Source: an uncultured Prevotellaceae bacterium (lineage in GTDB: Bacteria; Bacteroidota; Bacteroidia; Bacteroidales; Bacteroidaceae). From it: a stretch of DNA of 64,000 nucleotides. Positions 24,076 to 31,107 of this stretch are shown piece by piece. Location: NCBI GenBank assembly GCA_900315095.1, contig OMXS01000003.1, positions 1 to 64,000 of the forward strand. The letters run 5' to 3'. Made by a program: the position numbers and the translations under genes. How positions within the stretch are numbered: position 1 is the stretch's first letter; every line of letters starts with the position of its first letter. The notes beneath the pieces are model-generated. The model worked only from the letters and a program-made list of their open reading frames with translations, had not been told where the DNA came from and searched no databases.

Positions 24076-24993
24076 ATGATTAAAACAGATGACAAATTAA
24101 ACCTGTTGGACGCTGTTAAGCGTTTGGCAAACAAAGAAGATTTTAACCTAAGACAGAAGCAGGCAAATGACAAGGCACTGAGAAAATTCAAGGAAATGGG
24201 AATAAGTAACGCAGGCGCGTTTAACTTTGAAATGCGCGCGGTGATGCCTAATGAAAACATTGTTGGCACTCACACAATGGGTTTTTACGGCAAAGGTGCA
24301 GAGGGTGACGTTTTGGACAAGGTGCTTTTCCTTGACAACTTGATGTGTAGCGCAAAGTTGCCGTTTATTGACATTAACGGTGTTGAGTGGTGTGATAATA
24401 TGCCCGTGACAGATGACAATGAGGTTATTAACACCGTGCTTAAACCCCACCGCCTTGCAACAAGTGTGACAATTTCACGGGAATACCTCAATAACGTTGA
24501 GCAGTACAATGATATGCTTTTGCAGTTGCTTGCTAACGCTGTTTATGGCAAACTTGTTGCTTCTATGTTTTCCGCAAGCGTTGGAACATCAATAAATCCG
24601 CGCGGTCTTTTTGGTGACTTGGAGCAAGTGAGTATCTCAAGCCTTGAGGACTTGACAGATTTACAATATGAGGGTGACAAGCAGATGACTAATAACGTAT
24701 GGGTTATTAGTCCAAAGGCAAAACAAGCCATTAATAAAATGGCATCCTACCCGCTTATTAATAACGGTGAACTACTTAACAACCCCGCTATTTGTTCAAG
24801 TAAGGCGCAGGATGGTTTAGTGGGTTATTTACCACTTGACTATGTTGCAGTTGGTCAGTGGGCTTGCGGGAGCATCACCATTGACAATATGTCAAGGGCA
24901 AAAGAGGGAGAAATAATTATATATATTGATTGTTACTTTGACTTTGCTAACCTTAACCCTAACTTTGTTAAGGTAGGTGTTATCTCAGAATAA
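24076..24993 (+). CDS. HK97-fold major capsid protein
   Basis: A 305-aa protein. LKPHRLATSVTISREYLNN (residues 122-140) matches the HK97-family spine-helix entry 'kp.rl.a.v.iSrelL.d'. It is followed by a long helix (MLLQLLANAVYGKL) and NPRGLFGDL, the usual 'P.Gl' loop. WVISPKAKQAINKM (209-222) corresponds to 'wvmnp.t...l'. The C-terminal VGQWACGSITIDNMSRAKEG (259-278) and YIDCYFDFANLNPNFVKVGV correspond to the P-domain end of phage capsid proteins. The N-terminal helical region before the fold is only about 45 residues and no maturation protease is encoded. Encapsulin is a remote alternative but does not fit the context. Confidence 0.85.
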   Translation: MIKTDDKLNLLDAVKRLANKEDFNLRQKQANDKALRKFKEMGISNAGAFNFEMRAVMPNENIVGTHTMGFYGKGAEGDVLDKVLFLDNLMCSAKLPFIDINGVEWCDNMPVTDDNEVINTVLKPHRLATSVTISREYLNNVEQYNDMLLQLLANAVYGKLVASMFSASVGTSINPRGLFGDLEQVSISSLEDLTDLQYEGDKQMTNNVWVISPKAKQAINKMASYPLINNGELLNNPAICSSKAQDGLVGYLPLDYVAVGQWACGSITIDNMSRAKEGEIIIYIDCYFDFANLNPNFVKVGVISE

Positions 24994-25014
24994 TAAAGTA
25001 AAAAAACAGACAAT

Positions 25015-25149
25015 ATGACACTAACTTATATGTTTAGGGGTGAAGTTGATTATATCATAAAACAGGACGGCACCATAATAAGAAACAATATTGACAAGGA
25101 CAAAATAATAGAAAGAGACTTAAAAGGCAGAGAGTTTTTTGATTTTTAG
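25015..25149 (+). CDS. 44-aa protein after the capsid gene
   Basis: The frame reads MTLTYMFRGEVDYIIKQDGT and ends REFFDF, 21 nt after the capsid stop and directly before the operon terminator. Mixed strand/helix composition, charged. Could be a small decoration or regulatory protein; no family recognised. Confidence 0.5.
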   Translation: MTLTYMFRGEVDYIIKQDGTIIRNNIDKDKIIERDLKGREFFDF

Positions 25150-25163
25150 TGTGTTGAGAGAGA

Positions 25164-25205
25164 GGAAAAAAGGGGTGAGAGTTGTTTATCTCACTCCTTT
25201 TTTGT
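25164..25205 (+). terminator. Terminator of the capsid operon
   Basis: A 15-bp stem (25166-25180 with 25189-25203) with one G-U pair; arms start aaaaaagg and end ccttttttg. Confidence 0.8.
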
Positions 25206-25333
25206 GTGTTAAGACAGGTTAAAGATTTGGAGGGTGTTTTTAATTGAGTTATCTTTGTAAAAAGAACAATAAAAATAACCCCTACTAAAAAATCTTATTA
25301 AGTGATTGAGTATTAACAAGTTAGCGTATTTTA

Positions 25334-25376
25334 GAACAAAGTTATTAACTTTGTTGAACAATGTTATTAACTTTGT
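25334..25376. repeat. Right attachment site (attR core and an adjoining imperfect copy)
   Basis: 25356-25376 is identical to attL. Another copy with one mismatch lies exactly 22 bp upstream (25334-25354), so the right end also shows the 22-bp repeat rhythm of the host array. Confidence 0.75.
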
Positions 25377-25409
25377 TCGCCCGTTTGCTACATATTGGAA
25401 ACTAAGGAG

Positions 25410-26840
25410 TTACGAATGACGTTTTTTGAGCATAGAACTTAGCCATAAACCAGCGAATGTCAGCATGCCGTTTAGCATCAGCAGTTCGTAGCCGAAATGG
25501 TAACCTGTGGCGGCACCAACCACTTTGTCGATGGCAAAGCAGAGGAGGGGAGAGGCTACGGCGATATAAGGCACGGCGCGGTTTGCGGGCATGCGGCGCG
25601 TGAGAAGCCCGAAAGCGAAAAGTCCGAGCAGAGGTCCGTAGGTGTAGGAACATAGCACGTAGATGGCGTCTATTACCGACGAGCTGCCCACGCTGTCAAC
25701 AGCGAGGATGATAACGGCGAAGATTGCCGCCATCAGGAGATGTACCTTGCGCCGCAACATTTCATCATCTTTACGCTCGCGAATGTCCACGCAGTAGCTT
25801 GTCGTCATTGCTGTTAGCGCCGAGTCTGCCGAACTAAACGATGCAGCCACTATTCCGATGGTGAAAAGCACCACAACCGTGCTTCCGAGACTGCCCGAAG
25901 CAGCAAACATAGGCAGTAGTTCGTCGCCCGTTTGGGGCAGAGCCACGCCTCTTTGTTGTGCCAGCAGAACGAGCAACACACCAAGAGACATGAAGAGAAG
26001 GTTGGCAGGCACGAAGGCAAGTCCATAGGTGCACATGTCTTTCTGAGCCTCGCGCAATGTCTTGCAAGTGAGGTTTTTCTGCATCATGTCTTGGTCGAGT
26101 CCTGTCATTACGATAACAATGAAGATGCCGCTAAAGAACTGTTTCCAGAAGTTTTGCCGCGACACCCAGTCGTCGAAGACAAACATGCGCGAGTGTTCGT
26201 CGGCTGATATCGCTTTGACAGCATCGCTGAAGCCAAAGCCAAGTTCTCCCATTACATTATATATAATAAGGAGTAGGGCGGTGAACATGCATAGTGTCTG
26301 GAATGTGTCTGTCCAAACGAGAGTCTTGATGCCGCCGCGACGGGTGTAGAACCATATTAGCGAGACCATCGCAATTACCGTGAAGGCGAACGGGAGGTGT
26401 AGAGGGGAGAGCACAAAGCGGTGGAGAATGATGCATACGACATAGAAACGGACCGCTGCACCAGTCATCTTCGACAGCAAGAAGAACCAGGATCCTGTCT
26501 TGTAAGCGCCTTTTCCCAGTCGCCGGTCAAGGTAGGTGTATATCGTGGTGAGGTTAAGTCGGTAATAAACGGGCAAAAGGATGAACGCTACGGCAATGTA
26601 GCCGAGGATGAAGCCGAGGCACGTCTGCAGATAGGTCATCTGCATCGTCATTACCATTCCTGGCACCGAGACGAACGTGATGCCCGAGATGCTGGCGCCA
26701 ATCATGCCGAACGCCACCATATACCAAGGCGAGCGGCGGTTGCCTCGAAAGAATGTATCGTTGTCGGCACGCCTTGATGTGAGCTTGCTGAACAGCATTA
26801 GCGCCCCGAAATATGCAAGAATAGTAAATAAAATTATCAT
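25410..26840 (-). CDS. Sodium:solute symporter family transporter
   Basis: A 476-aa protein with about 13 membrane segments, a normal size for the SSS family. Visible family features are RGNRRSPWYMVAFGMIGASI, with the early 'S.isgitF' stretch (SISGITFVSVPGMV), GLDQDMMQKNLTCKT and the sodium-site-like SFSSADSALTAMTTSYC segment. The substrate cannot be told. It is divergent from trpB with paired promoters, and its stop lies about 34 bp outside the right end of the integrated element, so the element sits just downstream of this gene. Confidence 0.92.
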   Translation of the reverse strand: MIILFTILAYFGALMLFSKLTSRRADNDTFFRGNRRSPWYMVAFGMIGASISGITFVSVPGMVMTMQMTYLQTCLGFILGYIAVAFILLPVYYRLNLTTIYTYLDRRLGKGAYKTGSWFFLLSKMTGAAVRFYVVCIILHRFVLSPLHLPFAFTVIAMVSLIWFYTRRGGIKTLVWTDTFQTLCMFTALLLIIYNVMGELGFGFSDAVKAISADEHSRMFVFDDWVSRQNFWKQFFSGIFIVIVMTGLDQDMMQKNLTCKTLREAQKDMCTYGLAFVPANLLFMSLGVLLVLLAQQRGVALPQTGDELLPMFAASGSLGSTVVVLFTIGIVAASFSSADSALTAMTTSYCVDIRERKDDEMLRRKVHLLMAAIFAVIILAVDSVGSSSVIDAIYVLCSYTYGPLLGLFAFGLLTRRMPANRAVPYIAVASPLLCFAIDKVVGAATGYHFGYELLMLNGMLTFAGLWLSSMLKKRHS

Positions 26841-26848
26841 ATTGACTG

Positions 26849-26856
26849 CAAAATTA
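26849..26856 (-). promoter_or_regulatory. -7 box of the symporter gene
   Basis: TAATTTTG on the minus strand, 9 nt before the ATG. The predicted leader is nearly absent. Confidence 0.4.
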
Positions 26857-26898
26857 CACTTTTTCAGTCAAATAGTTCGTGTTTTCATATAAAATAAT

Positions 26899-26906
26899 TA
26901 CATTTG
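26899..26906 (+). promoter_or_regulatory. -7 box of the TrpB2 gene
   Basis: TACATTTG with TTCG 19 nt upstream. Between it and the ATG, 26935-26990 contains a loose palindrome of the type gtttagga/tcctaaac. Confidence 0.5.
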
Positions 26907-27027
26907 CAGTTGAAAGAGAAATTTGTGAGTAGAAGTTTAAGAAGTTTAGGAGCGCATTTCTAAACTCTCGTATTCCTAAACTCCATAGATAAGAAATAAA
27001 GAACAGAAACAAATAAATATAACAACA

Positions 27028-28389
27028 ATGTCAAAGCAAAAGAAATTCATCTTGCAGGAAAGCGAGATTCCAACGCAGTGGTATAACATACAGGCTGATA
27101 TGGTGAACAAGCCCATGCCGCCGCTGAACCCTGCCACACACCAGCCCTTGAAGGCTGAAGACCTGTTCCCAATATTCGCTGAGGAGTGCTCACGACAGGA
27201 GCTCGACCAGACAAATGCGTGGATAGACATCCCCGAAGAAGTGCAGGATAAGTATCGTTTCTACCGCTCAACACCTCTCGTTCGTGCCTACGAACTGGAG
27301 AAAGCGCTGGACACTCCGGCACATATCTATTTCAAGAACGAGAGCACTAACCCGCTGGGTTCTCACAAGGTGAACTCCGCTCTGCCACAATGCTACTACT
27401 GCAAGCAGCAAGGTGTGACCAACGTTACTACCGAGACAGGTGCCGGACAATGGGGTGCCGCCCTTTCGTATGCCGCTCGTGTCTTCGGACTTGAGGCTGC
27501 TGTATATCAGGTGAAGATAACACTTCAGCAGAAACCTTACCGCTCTATCATGATGCGTACATTCGGCGCGACGGTCGAAGGCTCTCCTTCGATGTCTACA
27601 CGAGCAGGAAAGAACATCATCACTCGCGACCCGATGCACTCTGGCTCGCTTGGAACTGCAATCAGCGAGGCTATAGAACTTGCAATGAGCACGCCAAACT
27701 GTAAGTACACGCTCGGTTCTGTGCTCAGTCATGTTACGCTCCATCAGTCAATCATAGGCCTTGAGGCAGAGAAGCAGATGGAAATGGCGGGCGAATATCC
27801 CGATATGGTTATCGCTTGTTTCGGTGGCGGTAGCAACTTCGGAGGACTTGCTTTCCCGTTCCTTCGTCATAACATTCTCGACGGCAAGAACACGGAGTTC
27901 ATCGCTGCAGAGCCTGCAAGTTGCCCGAAACTGACGCGCGGTAAGTTCGAGTATGACTTCGGTGACGAGGCTGGTTACACACCTCTGCTGCCGATGTTCA
28001 CGCTTGGTCATGACTTCAAACCAGCTAATATCCACGCCGGTGGACTGCGCTATCATGGTGCAGGAACCATCGTTTCGCAGTTGTTGAAGGACAATATGAT
28101 GCGTGGTGTTGACATTCCTCAGCTTGAGTCGTTCGAGTCTGGAATGCTCTTTGCACGTACCGAGGGCATAATCCCTGCTCCAGAGAGTTGCCACGCCATA
28201 GCTGCAACTATCCGCGAGGCGCTGAAGTGCAAGGAGAGCGGTGAGGAGAAGGTCATCCTCTTCAACCTTTCCGGTCACGGCCTTATCGACATGCCATCTT
28301 ACGACTCGTTCATCAACGGCGACCTGCGCAACTACAACATCACCGATGAGGAGATAGCTAAGTCGCTCAGCACGGTGCCTAAGGTATAG
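27028..28389 (+). CDS. trpB: Tryptophan synthase beta chain, TrpB2 type
   Basis: PLP enzyme joining indole and serine to tryptophan. The 453-aa length with the extra N-terminal region and the sequence TNPLGSHKVNSA (PLP Lys114) mark the TrpB2 subgroup, longer than the about 400-aa TrpB1. Other motifs are ETGAGQWGAALSYAA, CFGGGSNFGG (phosphate-binding) and ILFNLSGHGLIDM. There is no trpA or other trp gene nearby. TrpB2 proteins can be a second copy that scavenges indole or uses serine alone, so this is an indole-salvage candidate. A strong terminator follows directly. Confidence 0.93.
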   Translation: MSKQKKFILQESEIPTQWYNIQADMVNKPMPPLNPATHQPLKAEDLFPIFAEECSRQELDQTNAWIDIPEEVQDKYRFYRSTPLVRAYELEKALDTPAHIYFKNESTNPLGSHKVNSALPQCYYCKQQGVTNVTTETGAGQWGAALSYAARVFGLEAAVYQVKITLQQKPYRSIMMRTFGATVEGSPSMSTRAGKNIITRDPMHSGSLGTAISEAIELAMSTPNCKYTLGSVLSHVTLHQSIIGLEAEKQMEMAGEYPDMVIACFGGGSNFGGLAFPFLRHNILDGKNTEFIAAEPASCPKLTRGKFEYDFGDEAGYTPLLPMFTLGHDFKPANIHAGGLRYHGAGTIVSQLLKDNMMRGVDIPQLESFESGMLFARTEGIIPAPESCHAIAATIREALKCKESGEEKVILFNLSGHGLIDMPSYDSFINGDLRNYNITDEEIAKSLSTVPKV

Positions 28390-28412
28390 ATTTAGATGTT
28401 TAGAATAATATA

Positions 28413-28453
28413 AAATGCAGGAGCTTAGACATAAGAACTAAGCTCCTGCATTT
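28413..28453. terminator. Bidirectional terminator between trpB and udk
   Basis: Perfect 16-bp stem (28413-28428 with 28438-28453, aaatgcaggagcttag) with A- and T-runs. Confidence 0.9.
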
Positions 28454-28478
28454 TTATATTATGGTATATACTTTCTGT

Positions 28479-29102
28479 TTAACCTTCTTCCACGTCGGGA
28501 ACGATGCCCTCGATGTACTTGCATAGAATGCCAATGCCCTTCAGGTTCTCGCCTCCTTGCGGTATGATGATGTCGGCGTACTTCTTTGTTGGCTCAATGA
28601 ACTGCTCGTGCATTGGCTTTAGCACCTTCAAGTAACGGTCAATAACCATATCAACGGTACGTCCGCGCTCCAGCACATCGCGCTGGATATTGCGTATCAG
28701 ACGCTCGTCGTCGTCGGTATCAACATATATTTTAAGGTCCATCATTTCGCGCAACTTGCGGTTAATGAGAGTCATGATGCCTTCGATGATAATCACAGGC
28801 TTCGGCTCCACATGTACCGTTTCCTTCAAACGGTTGCTTATTATATAAGAATATGTGGGTTGTTCGATGGCTTTTCCTGCCCGCAACTCGTTCACTTGCT
28901 TGATGAGCAGTTTCCAGTCGAATGCGTCTGGGTGGTCGAAGTTTATGGCGCGGCGCTCCTCGTCGGTCATTCCTGTAGTGTCGTTGTAGTAAGAATCGAG
29001 CGGCACAACTGCCACATAATGCGGTGGAAGGGCAGCAGCCAGCTTCTTCACCACCGTGGTTTTTCCTGAGCCGGTACCTCCGGCAATTCCAATTATTGTC
29101 AT
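28479..29102 (-). CDS. udk: Uridine kinase
   Basis: Phosphorylates uridine and cytidine in pyrimidine salvage. A 207-aa protein with Walker A at the N-terminus (IGIAGGTGSGKTTVVKKLA), the segment VVPLDSYYNDTTGMTDEERR, FDHPDAFDWKLL and PVIIIEGIMTL typical of the family. It is the last gene of an operon with a UDG-like protein and a secreted EEP-family enzyme, which is consistent with use of nucleosides taken from outside. Confidence 0.94.
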   Translation of the reverse strand: MTIIGIAGGTGSGKTTVVKKLAAALPPHYVAVVPLDSYYNDTTGMTDEERRAINFDHPDAFDWKLLIKQVNELRAGKAIEQPTYSYIISNRLKETVHVEPKPVIIIEGIMTLINRKLREMMDLKIYVDTDDDERLIRNIQRDVLERGRTVDMVIDRYLKVLKPMHEQFIEPTKKYADIIIPQGGENLKGIGILCKYIEGIVPDVEEG

Positions 29103-29132
29103 ATAGTGATTAGTTTGATTTTTCTTGATGAG

Positions 29133-29717
29133 TTATATTCTTGCTTCTCTGTTTGTCTTAAGCAGCACTCTTTCATATATTTCCGCCTTTCTGTCCACCT
29201 TCATGGGGTATGCTCGCGAACTGCTCGGCATGCGCCACAGCCGCAATTCCTTACCATAGAACTCGAATGTCACGCTTTCTCCCACCTTCGGTTGCGCTAT
29301 CTTGAAATGCTCGGTGAAAAGGTCTGTCGCCTTTTGTCCTGTTGTCACCACGCCCTCCAGCATAGGCATTCGCTTCAAGAGACTGTCAAGGTCGGTGGGA
29401 GTAACCACTTCAAGGTCTTTGTCCGATGCTGTGTTCTGCGTTCGTATCACCTTTGTTGCCGTGTCATAGAGAGCGATGCCTTCCCTGTTGAGTAGCTTTA
29501 TAATCTCCTCGCGACGGAAAGTGCGTGCCTCGTTGTCCACGAAATGGTCTTTGTCACTAAAGAACACTAGCCCGAAGATGCGCCACATGTCGTTCTGGAA
29601 GTTGGGGTAAAAGAAATCCATCGACCAACGATGACGTGCCGGAGGGAAACTGCCGAGCATCAGCAGTCGTGCCCCTTCGGGAATGAACGGTTGCAGAGGA
29701 TGGCTCTCGATGTCCAT
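29133..29717 (-). CDS. Uracil-DNA glycosylase superfamily protein
   Basis: A 194-aa protein of the UDG/MUG-like superfamily. Visible are LLMLGSFPPARHRW (the motif A region, 'GxxPg' type), the substrate pocket NDMWRIFGLVFF segment, and LWRMPSSSRAYPM near the C-terminus, corresponding to motif B (H/S-PSxxR). Likely a DNA base-excision or an uncharacterised glycosylase role in the cytoplasm. The gene is 5 nt after the EEP gene and 30 nt before udk. Confidence 0.8.
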   Translation of the reverse strand: MDIESHPLQPFIPEGARLLMLGSFPPARHRWSMDFFYPNFQNDMWRIFGLVFFSDKDHFVDNEARTFRREEIIKLLNREGIALYDTATKVIRTQNTASDKDLEVVTPTDLDSLLKRMPMLEGVVTTGQKATDLFTEHFKIAQPKVGESVTFEFYGKELRLWRMPSSSRAYPMKVDRKAEIYERVLLKTNREARI

Positions 29718-29722
29718 TCTGC

Positions 29723-30760
29723 CTATTTCTCCTTTATCAGATATATTGCCACAGGCAAGTGGTCAGAGTATCCGTCGAGCCATACGCCGCTGGCATGTGT
29801 ACGTTTCGGTGTTCCCTTATATCGTCCCTCGCGCTGCAACAGGTAGTCGCGCCGCTGTATCTTGTGGTTAAGGAACGTCAGTTTAGAGAAGTCTTTTTTG
29901 TCGATACCAGTCAAGAGGTTTGGCGTGAAGACTATCTGGTCAAAGAGGTTCCACGAACCTTGGTAACTCAGAGTGCCTTGTCCCTTCTTTGCCAACGTGT
30001 TATACCACGGGTTATATAGGTCGTTAGGTCCTACGTCTTTCATCTCTGCCTTTGCTCCCAGTTCGTCTTTCATGCTTCGGTCCATAGGGTCGTCGTTCAT
30101 ATCTCCCATGACGAATATTTTCATATTAGGGTCTTCGCGCAGCAGAGAATCCTTCACCACGCGCACCTGTCGTCCTGCCGACTCCCTATAGAAAGACTCG
30201 CTGAAGCGGCTGGGCCAGTGGCACACGATGACTCCTATGTTCTCGTCGGCGAGTGTTCCGGTTACTGTTAGGAATCCACGCGTCATGAACGTACTGTCCT
30301 TTGCCAGTTCTGGCACGTATGGTATCAGTTTCACGTCTTTTACGGTGAAGAATGCCGGGTTATAGAGCATTGCGCAATCGACACCGCGGCGGTCTGGACC
30401 TTCCACGTGTACATATTTATATCCCCTAACGTAAAGTGGGCCTTGTGCAATGAGGTCATCGAGGACCTTAGCGTTCTCCACCTCCGAAAGACCGATGATA
30501 GAGCATCCGATGTCTGGCAACATGTCGGTTCCCATGTCGGCAAGTGCTCGTGCCATGTTTCTCAACTTGTGGGTATATTTCATCTCTCCCCATCGGTTTG
30601 CTCCAGTAGGAAGATACTCATAGTCGTTCTTCCCTTCGTCGTGACAGGTGTCGAAGAGGTTCTCCTGGTTGTAGAATCCCACGCCATAGACATAGAATTT
30701 CTTTTGTCCGAAGGCAAGAACTGCCATGCAGCATAGCAAGATTGTTAAGAGTTTCTTCAT
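29723..30760 (-). CDS. Secreted endonuclease/exonuclease/phosphatase (EEP) family protein
   Basis: A 345-aa protein with a signal peptide (LTILLCCMAVLAFG). EEP fold signatures: GFYNQENLFDT with the first Glu/Asn pair, IIGLSEVENAKVLDDL, IGVIVCHWPSR, KIFVMGDMNDDPMD (the GDxN(D)D metal/nucleophile motif), and GYSDHLPVAIYL with the C-terminal SDH motif. The signal peptide places it in periplasm or outside. Such proteins cleave nucleic acids or phosphodiesters. Leads an operon with a UDG-like protein and udk, and has a duplicated promoter. Confidence 0.88.
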   Translation of the reverse strand: MKKLLTILLCCMAVLAFGQKKFYVYGVGFYNQENLFDTCHDEGKNDYEYLPTGANRWGEMKYTHKLRNMARALADMGTDMLPDIGCSIIGLSEVENAKVLDDLIAQGPLYVRGYKYVHVEGPDRRGVDCAMLYNPAFFTVKDVKLIPYVPELAKDSTFMTRGFLTVTGTLADENIGVIVCHWPSRFSESFYRESAGRQVRVVKDSLLREDPNMKIFVMGDMNDDPMDRSMKDELGAKAEMKDVGPNDLYNPWYNTLAKKGQGTLSYQGSWNLFDQIVFTPNLLTGIDKKDFSKLTFLNHKIQRRDYLLQREGRYKGTPKRTHASGVWLDGYSDHLPVAIYLIKEK

Positions 30761-30814
30761 AATCTATATGGTTCTTCGTGATTGTTTAAAGTTAATAATG
30801 TGTTACTTCGAGGG

Positions 30815-30949
30815 CAAAGTTACGAAAAGTCGAGTGCAAAACAAAAGAAAATCATTCTTTTTTTTGCCGAGACAGAGTAAGTTCTCGACTTTCGTCGCAA
30901 AGTTACGAAAAGTCGAGTGTAAATCAAAAGAAAAATCGTTCTTTTTTGT
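30815..30949 (-). promoter_or_regulatory. Tandemly duplicated promoter of the EEP-udk operon
   Basis: Two direct repeats of about 50 bp (from 30814 and from 30897). Each contains on the minus strand TTTG, exactly 19 nt, TAACTTTG: 30842-30845/30815-30822 and 30925-30928/30898-30905. The remainder of the 347-bp intergenic region holds the divergent TonB-receptor promoter and nothing else seen. Confidence 0.7.
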
Positions 30950-31042
30950 TGAACAATCTTATTTTATTATGTAAAATGACATTTTGCTGACCAATCCAAC
31001 AGAAATTACTTTTCTATAGGATAACATTTTTTATTCATTTGT

Positions 31043-31073
31043 TTTGTGTTTATAATTTTTTCAGTTACCTTTG
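31043..31073 (+). promoter_or_regulatory. Promoter of the TonB-receptor operon
   Basis: TTTG (31043-31046), 19 nt, TACCTTTG (31066-31073): full consensus, 34 nt before the ATG. Confidence 0.8.
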
Positions 31074-31107
31074 TACCCAAAGAACAATCAATAAACCTTA
31101 AAACGAA

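Larger units (their letters stand above)
18058..25376 (+). mobile_element. Integrated capsid-encoding element (putative phage satellite), about 7.3 kb
   Basis: Bounded by identical 21-bp direct repeats, A+T-rich relative to both flanks, with all genes on the plus strand. Order: tyrosine integrase, 55-aa basic protein, primase/replication-initiator-like protein, about 0.9 kb of repeats with three related hairpins, structured non-coding segment, membrane peptide, HNH endonuclease, P27-like small terminase, HK97-like capsid protein, 44-aa protein, terminator. A 30-bp promoter-like sequence is repeated before both gene groups. Portal, large terminase, protease, connector, tail and lysis genes are absent. 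All frames are open, which argues against a decayed prophage. Best reading: a satellite dependent on a helper phage; a relic of a larger phage is the main alternative. Confidence 0.85.

Noticed and set aside
24076-24993. Encapsulin nanocompartment
   Set aside because: No cargo gene or cargo-loading signal nearby; it sits with integrase, TerS and HNH genes, which fits a viral capsid.
18058-25376. Simple decayed prophage
   Set aside because: All frames are intact, att repeats are identical and promoters are conserved. Remains an alternative only if relatives show missing morphogenesis genes.
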